Shown piece by piece: positions 1-8,082 of a DNA stretch of 64,000 nt. The DNA lies in the NCBI RefSeq assembly GCF_024628865.1, contig NZ_CP102384.1:2925001-2989000 (forward strand). Direction: 5' to 3'. A model generated the notes under the pieces. It made no database searches. It was given only the letters and a program-made list of their open reading frames with translations, and was not told the DNA's origin. Position 1 is the first letter of the stretch. Each line of letters begins with the position of its first letter. Source of the stretch: Sphingopyxis sp. DBS4 (GTDB lineage: Bacteria > Pseudomonadota > Alphaproteobacteria > Sphingomonadales > Sphingomonadaceae). A program made the translations under genes and the position numbers.

Positions 1-757
1 GGCTTTCGAGGTCGAGCACGGCATTGTCGCCGCCCTCGGGCAGCAGGCCGAGCCGACGCGCGACCTCCTGATAGGCCTCGACCTCGCCGCCGAGATCGCG
101 GCGGAAACGGTCCTTGTCGAGCTTTTCGTTCGTCGCCATGTCCCACAGGCGGCAGCCGTCGGGGCTGATCTCGTCGGCCAGGATGATGCGGCTGTAGTCG
201 CCCTCATAGAGCCGCCCGAATTCGAGCTTGAAGTCGATGAGGCGGATGCCGACGCCCGCGAACATGCCCGACATGAAGTCGTTGATGCGGATCGCCAGAT
301 CCTGGATATCGTGAAGCTCGTCCTGGCTGCACCAGTTGAAGCAGGCGATATGCTCCTCCGCCACCAGCGGATCGCCGAGCGCGTCGTCCTTGTAGCAATA
401 TTCGATCAGCGTGCGGGGCAACGGCGTCCCCTCCTCGATCCCGAGCCGCTTCGACAGCGTGCCCGCGGCGACATTGCGGACGATCACTTCGATCGGCACG
501 ATCTCGACCTGGCGGATGAGTTGTTCGCGCATGTTGAGGCGGCGGATGAAATGGTGCGGCACGCCGATATTGCCGAGAAGCGTGAAGACATGCTCCGAAA
601 TCCGGTTGTTGAGCACGCCCTTGCCGTTGATCGTCCCGCGCTTCTGCGCGTTGAAGGCGGTCGCATCGTCCTTGAAATACTGGATCAACGTACCCGGTTC
701 GGGGCCTTCGTAGAGGATCTTGGCTTTGCCTTCGTAGATCTGGCGGCGACGGGCCAT
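1..757 (-). CDS. purC: SAICAR synthetase PurC, 3' end beyond window
   Basis: Phosphoribosylaminoimidazole-succinocarboxamide synthase, which joins aspartate to CAIR with ATP in cytoplasmic de novo purine synthesis. Reading left from the ATG at 757 gives [18 protein letters not shown], the usual PurC N-terminus with the YEGKAK nucleotide-binding segment. It continues through the conserved [11 protein letters not shown] stretch and the [11 protein letters not shown] segment to a C-terminal half that runs off the window. About 252 codons are present, close to the usual 235-260, so only a few residues should be missing. Downstream genes lie outside the window; in related bacteria purS and purQ often follow purC. 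purL is far away in this window (44235-46490). Confidence 0.95.
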   Translation of the reverse strand, partial: MARRRQIYEGKAKILYEGPEPGTLIQYFKDDATAFNAQKRGTINGKGVLNNRISEHVFTLLGNIGVPHHFIRRLNMREQLIRQVEIVPIEVIVRNVAAGTLSKRLGIEEGTPLPRTLIEYCYKDDALGDPLVAEEHIACFNWCSQDELHDIQDLAIRINDFMSGMFAGVGIRLIDFKLEFGRLYEGDYSRIILADEISPDGCRLWDMATNEKLDKDRFRRDLGGEVEAYQEVARRLGLLPEGGDNAVLDLES

Positions 758-899
758 GGCGCGCGGACTTTCTGTCGGAACCAAAAGAAGAACCCGGCGA
801 AAGCGACTCAGGCAAGAGGCGCGCCGCCGGGGCGATGCGGCGCCTATAGCGACAAAGCGCGGGCGCGTCATCCCCGGCATCGCGTCCCGCCATTCCCCT

Positions 900-969
900 C
901 GTCATTCCCGCGAAAGCGCGAACCCCGTTCCAGCGTTGCTGCTGGGTTCCCGCTTTCGCGGGAATGACG
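900..969. repeat. Extragenic palindrome, CGTCATTCCCGCGAAAGC type
   Basis: Two 26-base arms (900-925 and 944-969) are reverse complements with a single mismatch and an 18-base loop. The sequence lies between the divergent purC and enoyl-CoA hydratase genes. The same arm sequence recurs at 24009-24087, so this is a dispersed element and not a gene-specific terminator. Confidence 0.85.
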
Positions 970-1007
970 AATCCGGGTATCGGACCACGCCACATCCCCT
1001 CACCCAC

Positions 1008-1021
1008 TTACGTTTACGTAA
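1008..1021. promoter_or_regulatory. TTACGT-N2-ACGTAA dyad upstream of hydratase
   Basis: TTACGTTTACGTAA has perfect 6-base arms around two bases and contains a fully palindromic GTTTACGTAAAC core (1012-1023). It sits 62 bases before the hydratase start, where a repressor of acyl-CoA catabolism would be expected. The regulator is not encoded nearby and its identity is unknown. Confidence 0.45.
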
Positions 1022-1082
1022 ACTAGAGCTTGCCTTCGCCCGCCCGGCTTGCAACCATGGCTCGATCCCCAAGGAGAGAGAC

Positions 1083-2006
1083 ATGAGCTACAACGAGATT
1101 CGCCTCGACAAGCAGGACGGCATCGCCGTCCTGACCCTCTACCGGCCCGAGCGGATGAACGCCTTCACCGCCGACATGATGGCCGAGATCATCGACGCGC
1201 TGGACGAGTGCGATGCCGACGACGCGGTGCGCGCGGTGATCTTCACCGGCCATGGCGACAAGGCCTATTGCGCGGGCGCCGACCTGGGGTCGGGCGGCGA
1301 CACCTTCGATTACGACAAGCGCGCCGACAAGCAGCGCCAGCTTCCCGAAGGCACGCCGCCGAGCCCGGTCGCGGAGGATGGCACGATCGACTGGTCGCAT
1401 CCGCTCGTCCGCGACGGCGGCGGGCGCGTGTCGATGCGTATCTTCGCGGCGAAGAAGCCGGTGCTCGGCGCGATCAACGGCGCCGCGGTCGGGATCGGCG
1501 CGACGATGACGCTGCCGATGGACGCGCGCCTCGCGAGCGAGACCGCGCGCTACGGCTTCGTCTTCGCGCGGCGCGGTATCGTCCCCGAAGCGGCGTCGAG
1601 CTGGTTCCTGCCGCGCCTCGTCGGCATCGCGAACGCGGTCGACCTCTGCTATTCGGGTCGCCTGATCTCCGCCGCCGAAGCGCATGAAAAGGGCCTCGTC
1701 CAGTCGGTCCACGCGCCGGGCGCGCTGATCGACGCCGCCATCGCCAAGGCGCGCGAGATGACCGAGCACAGCGCCCCCGTCTCGGTCGCGCTCACCCGCC
1801 ACATGCTCTGGCGCATGATGGGCGCCCCGCACCCGATGAGCGCGCACCGCTGGGACAGCCGCGTCATCTTCTCACGCGGCCGCAGCCCCGACGCCGTCGA
1901 GGGCGTGACGAGCTTCCTCGAAAAGCGCGCGCCCAATTTCACCGCCAGCGTCGCGAACGACTATCCCTGGTTCGACGAGTTCGAGGAAAGCCCGCCCTAT
2001 GGCTGA
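1083..2006 (+). CDS. Enoyl-CoA hydratase/isomerase family protein (crotonase fold)
   Basis: A 307-residue crotonase-superfamily protein, probably acting on an acyl-CoA in fatty-acid or branched-chain catabolism. The ATG at 1083 follows AAGGAGAG and starts MSYNEIRL. The oxyanion-hole signatures are visible as YCAGADL near residue 60 and NGAAVGIGAT near residue 140-150. GIVPEAASSW near residue 165 carries the Glu expected at an active site. A linker rich in Asp, Lys and Pro (about 75-110) is longer than in the classic 260-residue hydratases and is typical of a subgroup often annotated as crotonase/enoyl-CoA hydratase. Exact substrate is not deducible. The gene is monocistronic on its strand, and the TTACGT dyad upstream suggests specific regulation. 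Confidence 0.85.
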   Translation: MSYNEIRLDKQDGIAVLTLYRPERMNAFTADMMAEIIDALDECDADDAVRAVIFTGHGDKAYCAGADLGSGGDTFDYDKRADKQRQLPEGTPPSPVAEDGTIDWSHPLVRDGGGRVSMRIFAAKKPVLGAINGAAVGIGATMTLPMDARLASETARYGFVFARRGIVPEAASSWFLPRLVGIANAVDLCYSGRLISAAEAHEKGLVQSVHAPGALIDAAIAKAREMTEHSAPVSVALTRHMLWRMMGAPHPMSAHRWDSRVIFSRGRSPDAVEGVTSFLEKRAPNFTASVANDYPWFDEFEESPPYG

Positions 2007-2215
2007 GGCGCCCCAGCCTTGACCTGCCGCGCTTTGAAATAGGGGCGGAAAAACAGGTAGAGGCCGGTCAGGGTCAGCAGGAACAGCGGCGCGAGCGGGA
2101 GATAATAGACCCATTGCGCCGGCTGCCTGCCGATGCCGAGCGTCGCGAAGATGGCGGCGACGATCACGGTGAAGACGATCGACGTCCAGCGGTGGAACGG
2201 CCGGATCCAGGTCAT
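1997..2215 (-). CDS. Small two-helix membrane protein
   Basis: A 72-residue protein beginning MTWIRPFHRW. Two hydrophobic segments are visible, at about residues 12-28 and 37-56, and the tail is basic (RPYFKARQVKAG). The 3' end overlaps the convergent hydratase gene by ten bases. The gene lies 10 bases downstream of the SRPBCC gene on the same strand, so it is probably co-transcribed as the last gene of an ArsR-SRPBCC-membrane protein operon. No known family recognised. An in-frame extension upstream would run into the SRPBCC gene and looks non-native. Confidence 0.7.
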   Translation of the reverse strand: MTWIRPFHRWTSIVFTVIVAAIFATLGIGRQPAQWVYYLPLAPLFLLTLTGLYLFFRPYFKARQVKAGAPQP

Positions 2216-2225
2216 GACACTCTCC

Positions 2226-2663
2226 TCATCCGCGCGCGCCATCGAGCGCCGCGACGGTTTTTTCCAGATTTTCGAGATGAATGCGCCAGCCGCCCTGCGC
2301 GCCGCCGAACGCCTGCTTCTGCTCGGGGCGGAAGCCGGTCTGCTCGACGCGGAGCAGCGTCCCGGCATCCGCGGGTTCGAGCGTGAAGGTGACGACGCTT
2401 TCGAGGTCGAACGCGGGGTCCGCGTGCGGGTGATTCCAGCTGTACGACAGCATCCGCCCCGGATCGACGTCGAGGATTTCGCATTCGACCTGTCCCCAGT
2501 CGCCGCGAAGCTGGAAGCGATGACCGAGGTCGAGGCCGAAGTCGTTCTTCATCAGCCATTCCTCGATCAGATGCTGCGTCGTCAGCGCGCGCCAGATTTT
2601 TTCGGGCGGATGCGGGATTTCGCGTTCGACGGTGACCGTGCGGACGTCGGGCGATGCGTTCAT
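2226..2663 (-). CDS. SRPBCC / AHSA1-like domain protein
   Basis: A 145-residue protein of the START/Bet v1-like SRPBCC superfamily (AHSA1, Activator of Hsp90 ATPase C-terminal type). The opening RTVTVEREIPHPPEKIWRALT is the family signature, followed by beta-strand segments ending in a long C-terminal helix with the GGW (about residues 121-140) seen in this family. Such proteins bind hydrophobic ligands; the substrate is unknown. Its ATG overlaps the stop of the ArsR gene by four bases (2660-2663), a pairing often seen: ArsR-type repressor plus SRPBCC partner. Translational coupling with the regulator is likely. Confidence 0.85.
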   Translation of the reverse strand: MNASPDVRTVTVEREIPHPPEKIWRALTTQHLIEEWLMKNDFGLDLGHRFQLRGDWGQVECEILDVDPGRMLSYSWNHPHADPAFDLESVVTFTLEPADAGTLLRVEQTGFRPEQKQAFGGAQGGWRIHLENLEKTVAALDGARG

Positions 2664-2983
2664 TGATCCATCCTTTTCAGCAAATCTTCGAGATCGTCGA
2701 ACCGCGCTTCCCAGAAGCGAGTCATGCGGCCGGTCCAGTCGACCAGCGGCGCGAGCGCGCGCTGCTGCGCGCTGTAATGCGTCTGCCGCCCCTCGTGGCG
2801 GTCGAGCACCAACCCCGCCTGCCGGAGCACGCCGAGATGCTTCGACACCGCAGGCTGCGAGATTCCCGCGCCGCTGGTCAGCGCCGCGACGGTCTGCTCG
2901 CCATCGAGGCAAAGCCGCTCGAACAGGCCACGCCGGGTCGGGTCGGCGAGCGCCCGGAACAGAAGGTCGGGGGATGCGGTCAT
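2660..2983 (-). CDS. ArsR-family transcriptional regulator
   Basis: A 107-residue winged-helix repressor. LFRALADPTRRGLFERL is the standard N-terminal helix, and the recognition region reads ISQPAVSKHLGVLRQAGLV (about 41-60), followed by the wing RHEGRQTHYSAQ. It has no CxC metal-binding motif in the alpha-3 helix, so a metal sensor is unlikely; it belongs to the SmtB/ArsR subgroup paired with SRPBCC proteins. It is the first gene of its operon, and the operator-like palindromes directly upstream suggest that it represses itself. Confidence 0.9.
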   Translation of the reverse strand: MTASPDLLFRALADPTRRGLFERLCLDGEQTVAALTSGAGISQPAVSKHLGVLRQAGLVLDRHEGRQTHYSAQQRALAPLVDWTGRMTRFWEARFDDLEDLLKRMDQ

Positions 2984-3009
2984 AATCCATAACTCCGTGG
3001 CTATGGATT
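2984..3009. promoter_or_regulatory. Inverted repeat AATCCATA-N10-TATGGATT
   Basis: Perfect 8-base arms at 2984-2991 and 3002-3009 abut the ArsR start codon at 2983. The element lies between the -10 region and the start of translation of the ArsR gene, so a dimeric repressor bound here would block elongation or initiation. It is a second operator candidate beside the one at 3013-3030. Confidence 0.5.
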
Positions 3010-3012
3010 TCT

Positions 3013-3039
3013 CATAACCATATAGTTATGAATGTGTCA
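3013..3039 (-). promoter_or_regulatory. ArsR promoter with overlapping palindromic operator
   Basis: On the minus strand TTGACA (3034-3039) is followed after 17 bases by TTATGA (3011-3016), a good sigma-70 promoter. The spacer and -10 coincide with CATAACCATATAGTTATG (3013-3030), an 18-base palindrome with one mismatched pair. Together these are the classical layout of an autorepressed ArsR gene. Confidence 0.7.
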
Positions 3040-3049
3040 AGCGCTCGCG

Positions 3050-4681
3050 TCAGGCCGTGTCATAAGTCCGCCGCCCGCGCGTCGCGGTCATGCGGTGCGA
3101 GCTCGTCAGCTGAAGGTCATGCGCGCGCACCGAAGCGACACTATGCCAGTCGGCGGTCACCCGATCGGGGGCCAGCGCGACGGTCACGTAACCACGATCG
3201 CGCGTGTTCGCCCAGCGAAGCTGCGGCGATGAGGCGCGCAAGGCGGAAACGCGCGTTTCGTCCGATATGCCCGGGGTATAGGCCTCGAAGCCCGGCGAAC
3301 TGACGCTCTGTCCGGCGACCTCGATCCCCGCCGGCCGGCCGTCGTGCGCCAGGTCGAACGCCCAGGCATTGTGGCTGTCGCCCGACAGGGTGACGAGGTC
3401 GGCATCGGCGCTTTGCGCGGCGGCGAGCAGGCGGTCGCGCGCGGCGGGATAGCCGTCCCAGCCATCCATGTTGAGCGGCAGCCCCGCCTTCGCGGCAAGC
3501 TGTGCCACCTCGACGCGGCGCTTCACGAAATCGGGCTGGTCGGGACCGAACCAGTCCCGCGATTCGGGCGGGGTGAAGAGCGGCCCCATGACGATCTGCT
3601 GCGCGCAGACCTGCCAGCGCGTCCCCGCCTTCACCGACTGTGTGAAGCCGTCGAACAGCCATTTTTCCTGCTCGGCGCCCATCAACTGGCGCTGCGGGTC
3701 GCGATAGGCGGTTTCGGCGAAGGTCTTGAGCGTCGCCGCGACGTCGCTCTTTCCTTCCAGCAGCGCGCCGAGATCGAACGGTTCGTCGCGCGCGGTGACG
3801 CGCGTTTCGGGAAGGAAGATCGTCGCGAGGTCGCCGACCTGATAGTCGCGCCAGCGGGTTTCCGCGACCGGCATCCATTCGCTGTGGGCGCGCTCGGCGG
3901 CCGCCTTGCGGTCGGCCCAGCTTCCCTCGCCCGCATTGTGGTTCTCCGCCCCGCCCTTCCAGGTATCGTTGGCGAATTCATGATCGTCCCATTGGGCGAT
4001 CATCGGAAAAAGCTGATGCAGGCGTTGCAGATCGGGGTCGGCGCGATAGGCGGCATAGCGGAGGCGATAGTCGGCAAGCGCCACAAGTTCCTGCGGCGGC
4101 TGCACCAGCCGCCCCGGCACCACCTCCTTCGCCGTAGGATAATCTCCGGCCCGATATTCGTAGAAATAATCGCCGACGTGCGCGACGAGATCGATGTCGC
4201 CGCGCGCCGCCGCATGGCCATAGGCGTTGAACCAGCCGAACGGCATGTTGGCGCAGGAGAAGAGCGCGAGCGTGAAAGCGCTCGTCGGCCCCTGCGGCAA
4301 AGTGCGGGTGCGACCGGTCGGCGACGTGGTGCCGTCGGGCGCGATGAAGCGGTAGAAATACCAGCGACCCGGCGCGAGCCCGTCGACGGTGACCTTGGCG
4401 GTATGGTCACGCTCGCCCTGGGCGGTGACGCTGCCGCCGCCCGCCACCGCCGTGAAATCGGGCGTTGCGGACAGCTCGACCGTCAGCCGCGTGTCCGACG
4501 GCGCGGCATAGCGCGTCCAGAGCAGGATGCTGTTCGTGCCGGGCTCGCCGCTCGCGACGCCATGGGTAAAGCCCTGCGCCGCCATCGCCTGCGCAGCGCC
4601 GGGCAGCGCCATCGCCGCAAGCCCCGCAGTGCCGAGCTTGATGAGCAGGCGCCGGTCGATTTCACCCCAGAGCTGGTGCAT
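3050..4681 (-). CDS. phoD: Alkaline phosphatase D-type (PhoD-like) metallophosphatase
   Basis: A 543-residue secreted phosphodiesterase/phosphomonoesterase of the PhoD family, likely used for phosphate scavenging in the periplasm. The N-terminus has a twin-arginine signal (DRRLLIK at about 9-15, then a hydrophobic stretch ending near AQA). Next comes the N-terminal PhoD beta-domain (FTHGVASGEP, LLWTRY), then the catalytic metallophosphatase core with HVGDYFYEY, QWDDHEFANDTW and, near the C-terminus, TLSGDSHNAWAFDL. All three metal-binding motifs are intact. Length matches the family. It is monocistronic. No pho-box was convincingly seen upstream. Confidence 0.92.
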   Translation of the reverse strand: MHQLWGEIDRRLLIKLGTAGLAAMALPGAAQAMAAQGFTHGVASGEPGTNSILLWTRYAAPSDTRLTVELSATPDFTAVAGGGSVTAQGERDHTAKVTVDGLAPGRWYFYRFIAPDGTTSPTGRTRTLPQGPTSAFTLALFSCANMPFGWFNAYGHAAARGDIDLVAHVGDYFYEYRAGDYPTAKEVVPGRLVQPPQELVALADYRLRYAAYRADPDLQRLHQLFPMIAQWDDHEFANDTWKGGAENHNAGEGSWADRKAAAERAHSEWMPVAETRWRDYQVGDLATIFLPETRVTARDEPFDLGALLEGKSDVAATLKTFAETAYRDPQRQLMGAEQEKWLFDGFTQSVKAGTRWQVCAQQIVMGPLFTPPESRDWFGPDQPDFVKRRVEVAQLAAKAGLPLNMDGWDGYPAARDRLLAAAQSADADLVTLSGDSHNAWAFDLAHDGRPAGIEVAGQSVSSPGFEAYTPGISDETRVSALRASSPQLRWANTRDRGYVTVALAPDRVTADWHSVASVRAHDLQLTSSHRMTATRGRRTYDTA

Positions 4682-4732
4682 CGCATGTCTCCCTTTGCCG
4701 GGTCTTTGCCCGATCCGCGTTACAACTCCTCG

Positions 4733-5866
4733 TCAGCCCGCGGCGCCGAGCGCGAGCAGCAGCAGCATGAACATGATCACCGCGAACAGGCTGAAGAGAA
4801 GCAACAGGCTCGTTCGCGCCAACGCCCCGATCCGCGACGATCGATAGGCGCCGCGAAGCTGGCGATACATGTGGAAAGGCACATAGAGCAGCGCGGCAAA
4901 GGTGGCGATCTCGCCAAACATCGTCAGGTTGAGCAAGCGCACGACCACGAACATCAGCAGCATGAAGCTGATCGAATAGGTCACGAACACGAAATGATCA
5001 TATGTGTGGAAACGTCGGCTGAACGGATAGAGCAGCCATAGGAAGGGCAGCGACAGCGGAATCAGCGCCCACGCGAACTTATAGGCGTTCGCCTGCACCT
5101 TGTAGAGGATCAGCGCGGGATTCGCGAACGCCTTTTCCATGCCGTGATCGATGAACGGGATGCCGGAGCCGACCTTGTTCCGCGTGACGAAATCGGCGCT
5201 CGTCCTTACCTGCTCGACCGGGTTGGCAAGCACCGGCGGGCCTGCGGCGCGGTCGGCTTCGCGTTCCTCTGCGCTGCGGCTGCGCGTTACGCCCAGATAG
5301 CCGGCGCTCTTCTGGAGCGTGTCGCGCTCGGCCTGCAATTCGCCGCGCCGCGCCGCGGGCAAGTCCTTTTTCGCCAGTTCGATGTCGATCCGATCGACCT
5401 CGTCCTGCATACTGTCCTTGATCGCCGCCGCGCGCGTCTGTTCGGCGGCGGCCTTGTTCAACTCCTGACCGAGCCCGCCGCCCGCGCCGACCATCGCGAG
5501 CACGGCATAGGTCAGGAACACTGCAAAGAGGAACAGCGCCAGCGGCGAAATAAAGCGCGCGCGCTCGCCGTGGATATAGCGCCGCGTGAGGTCGCCAGGC
5601 CGCCACGCGAGCAGCGGCAGCGTGTTCCACAGCTTGCCCTCGAAATGAAAGATCGCGTGGACAAGGTCGTGCCCGATCGCGCCGAAGCTGCGATGGACGT
5701 CGGCCTTCTGCCCGCAGCGATGGCAATGCGACCCGACGAGGCTCGTCCCGCAATTGAGGCAGCGTGCGCCGCCGTGCCCCCCGGTGCCGCCGTGCCTGGG
5801 CTCAACCGCCGAGCCCGCCAGCCCCGCCGTGATCGCCGCCCCGATGCTTTCGATGTCCCCGCTCAT
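4733..5866 (-). CDS. DUF3667 membrane protein with N-terminal zinc ribbon
   Basis: A 377-residue protein. A CxxC-N8-CxxC zinc ribbon is present at about residues 36-51 (CLNCG...CHRCGQ), followed by the segment FGAIGHDLVHAIFHFEGKLWNTL and the RYIHGERARFISP motif typical of DUF3667. One transmembrane helix follows (about 96-116), then a charged coiled-coil-like region (130-190), and at least three further helices in the C-terminal third. Function of the family is unknown. It is on the same strand as the PhoD gene 51 bases downstream, which may be co-transcribed. Confidence 0.85.
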   Translation of the reverse strand: MSGDIESIGAAITAGLAGSAVEPRHGGTGGHGGARCLNCGTSLVGSHCHRCGQKADVHRSFGAIGHDLVHAIFHFEGKLWNTLPLLAWRPGDLTRRYIHGERARFISPLALFLFAVFLTYAVLAMVGAGGGLGQELNKAAAEQTRAAAIKDSMQDEVDRIDIELAKKDLPAARRGELQAERDTLQKSAGYLGVTRSRSAEEREADRAAGPPVLANPVEQVRTSADFVTRNKVGSGIPFIDHGMEKAFANPALILYKVQANAYKFAWALIPLSLPFLWLLYPFSRRFHTYDHFVFVTYSISFMLLMFVVVRLLNLTMFGEIATFAALLYVPFHMYRQLRGAYRSSRIGALARTSLLLLFSLFAVIMFMLLLLALGAAG

Positions 5867-5903
5867 GCGCCCCGACTGGATAGGATTGTTGGATCGATCC
5901 CGG

Positions 5904-6004
5904 CGTCATTGCGAGGAGCGAAGCGACGAAGCAATCTCCAGCCATGCTGCTGTCTCGCCGATGGCTGGAGATTGCTTTGTCGCCTGCAGCTTCCCGCCAT
6001 GACG
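5904..6004. repeat. Extragenic palindrome, GTCATTGCGAG type
   Basis: The central stem pairs 5924-5945 with 5961-5982 with one G:T-type mismatch; outer bases (CGTCATTGCG on the left, CATGACG on the right) extend the dyad. It occupies most of the gap between the DUF3667 gene and proA. The outer sequence matches the palindrome at 46494-46567, so it is a dispersed repeat. Confidence 0.8.
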
Positions 6005-6093
6005 ATCACGATTGGCTACCCGCTCTAATGGGGCGTTGCAACCTGCGCAACGAGGGCTTTCGGCACCCGCGTGAATCATGATAGGGCCGCGCG

Positions 6094-7377
6094 ATGAACG
6101 CCGAAGCCCTCACCTCGCCGCGCCCCGCCGACGCCGACGCGCTGATCGCCGACATGGGCGCGCGCGCACGCGTAGCGGCGAAGCGGCTCGCGGTCGCGTC
6201 CACCACGGAAAAGGCGGCGGCGCTGCGCGCAGGCGCGGCGCAGCTTCGCACGCAGGCGGCGAAAATCCTGGACGCCAACGCCCGCGACATGGAGGCTGGG
6301 CAGGCTGGCGGACTGACCGCGGCGATGCTCGACCGGCTGCGGCTCGACGAGGATCGGCTGAGCGCGATCGCCGATGCGGTCGATGCCGTCGCGGCGCTCC
6401 CCGATCCGGTCGGGCGCGAGATCGACCGCGCGGTGCGCCCCAACGGCATGGAACTCAGCCGCGTTCGCGTGCCGCTCGGCGTTGTCGGCATCATCTATGA
6501 AAGCCGCCCCAATGTGACCGCCGACGCCGCCGCACTCGGCCTGATGTCGGGCAATGCGGTGATCCTGCGCGGCGGCAGCGAGGCGGTGCACAGCAACCGC
6601 GCGATCCACGCGGCGCTCGCCGCCGGCCTCGCGGCAAGCGGCCTGCCCGCCGACGCGGTGCAACTCGTCCCGACGCAGGACCGCGCCGCGGTCGGCGCGC
6701 TGCTGCGCGCGCAGGGGTTGGTCGACATCATCATTCCGCGCGGCGGCAAGGGCCTCGTCGCGCGCGTGCAGGACGAAGCGCGCGTGCCCGTGCTCGCGCA
6801 TCTCGACGGGATCAACCACCTCTATATCGACGGCGCCGCCGATTCGGCGAAAGCGCTGCCGCTCGCGGTCAACGCCAAGATGCGCCGCACCGGCATCTGC
6901 GGCGCGACCGAGACGATCCTGATCGACCGCGCCTATCCCGCGCCGCTCGCCATCGTCGACGCGCTGGTCCAGGCGGGCTGCGAGGTGCGCGGCGACCGCG
7001 ATGTCGTCGCGCTCAGCCCGCATGTCGATGCGGCATCGGCGGGCGACTGGGACAGCGAATATCTCGACGCGATCGTCTCGATCGCCATCGTCGATGGCCT
7101 CGCGGGCGCGCTCGCGCATATCGACGCGCATTCGAGCCGCCACACCGACGCGATCGTCACCGAGGACGCGGCGGCGGCCGACCGCTTCCTCGCCGAAGTC
7201 GACAGCGCGATCGTCATGCACAACGCCTCGACCCAGTTCGCCGACGGCGGCGAATTCGGCCTCGGCGCCGAAATCGGCATCGCGACGGGAAGGCTGCACG
7301 CGCGCGGCCCGGTCGCGCTCGAAGGGCTCACCACCTATAAGTGGCTGGTGCGGGGGACGGGGCAGACGCGGCCTTGA
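6094..7377 (+). CDS. proA: Glutamate-5-semialdehyde dehydrogenase ProA
   Basis: Gamma-glutamyl phosphate reductase, the second step of proline biosynthesis: NADPH-dependent reduction of glutamyl-5-phosphate to the semialdehyde. The 427-residue protein is full length. Diagnostic segments are LGVVGIIYESRPNVTADAA (about 128-146), LRGGSEAVHSN, IPRGGKGLV, the catalytic cysteine in MRRTGICGATE (Cys269) and the C-terminal FADGGEFGLGAEIGIATGR. In related genomes proA is followed by nadD; here a frameshifted gene and a toxin-antitoxin pair intervene. proB is not in the window. Confidence 0.97.
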   Translation: MNAEALTSPRPADADALIADMGARARVAAKRLAVASTTEKAAALRAGAAQLRTQAAKILDANARDMEAGQAGGLTAAMLDRLRLDEDRLSAIADAVDAVAALPDPVGREIDRAVRPNGMELSRVRVPLGVVGIIYESRPNVTADAAALGLMSGNAVILRGGSEAVHSNRAIHAALAAGLAASGLPADAVQLVPTQDRAAVGALLRAQGLVDIIIPRGGKGLVARVQDEARVPVLAHLDGINHLYIDGAADSAKALPLAVNAKMRRTGICGATETILIDRAYPAPLAIVDALVQAGCEVRGDRDVVALSPHVDAASAGDWDSEYLDAIVSIAIVDGLAGALAHIDAHSSRHTDAIVTEDAAAADRFLAEVDSAIVMHNASTQFADGGEFGLGAEIGIATGRLHARGPVALEGLTTYKWLVRGTGQTRP

Positions 7378-8017
7378 GCCCACCGCGAAAGCGCAGGCGA
7401 TGGCCGTATCTCGTCACGCTTGCCTTGATGCTCGCCGCGCTGCCGTTTCTCTGGCTTGTAGCGCGCGATGCTCTTCATTTGGCCTTCGCCGATGAGGAAG
7501 AAACGCAGAGGCTGGTATATAATGTCCTGATTCCGGGGGTCTATAGCGCGCTTGACCGCAACGAACGTCTGCGACCATCAAAACCGTCGGGCGAAACCGT
7601 CATCTCACTTAACTTTGAACCCATCGCTGACGCCTTGCCGCCTTGTTTTGATCTTCTGCGAGTCGAGATCGCGCCTCGCTATGCCACCGATCCGCCTATC
7701 GACGTTGCGAAAGATTGGGCCGAACACAGTCTCCGCCGCCCATGGGGCATCTCAAACGCCGACATGACCGATTATGAAGAAAATGTAGCGTTATCCCCTT
7801 TTCGCCGCTCGCTCTTTCGGCCTACCGCGCCTGCATCGAAGCGACCCCGTTCGGCAAGGCATGCGCTAGGCGATTCCGCACGAATATCGCGGACCGAGGG
7901 GCATCGCTTAACGAGCATCGCTTGCGTCTTTACGGCGCCGCGAGGATATTGGACGCAAACGGCAAACCGACCGGCCAATATTGCCAACTGAGCGCAGTCA
8001 AAGCCGCATCGCGCTGA
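7374..8017 (+). pseudogene. Frameshifted gene for a membrane-anchored protein
   Basis: A TTG start at 7374 overlaps the proA stop and gives LSPPRKRRRWPYLVTLALML, a basic N-terminus plus one transmembrane helix, followed by an acidic extracytoplasmic region. The frame stays open to 7991, but after about codon 140 it becomes low-complexity Arg/Pro/Ser. The frame starting one base earlier instead reads LSAYRACIEATPFGKACARRF and continues sensibly to a TGA at 8015-8017. The switch falls within TTATCCCCTTTT (7791-7802), consistent with loss of one base in a homopolymer. GC content is visibly lower than that of the neighbours. It may be a real pseudogene or a sequencing error. No family recognised. 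Confidence 0.6.
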
Positions 8018-8047
8018 GCGCAAACGAACCCCGAGGCAGATGCAATC

Positions 8048-8076
8048 TTGAATCATTTGTATACAAGTGATACGCT
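8048..8076 (+). promoter_or_regulatory. Toxin-antitoxin promoter and operator
   Basis: TTGAAT (8048-8053) and TACGCT (8071-8076) are 17 bases apart. Between and over them lies ATCATTTGTATACAAGTGAT (8052-8071), a 20-base palindrome with one mismatched pair and a perfect TTGTATACAA core. This is the expected binding site of the ribbon-helix-helix antitoxin. The predicted start of transcription falls at or near the ATG at 8083 and no Shine-Dalgarno sequence is visible, so the mRNA may be leaderless. Confidence 0.6.
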
Positions 8077-8082
8077 AGCCGC

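Noticed and set aside
3344..5041. Plus-strand open frame opposite the PhoD and DUF3667 genes
   Set aside because: Crosses two minus-strand genes with recognisable domains and has no ribosome binding site or motifs.
6076..7383. Long minus-strand open frame opposite proA
   Set aside because: Arg- and Ala-rich antisense shadow; proA on the plus strand has its complete signatures.
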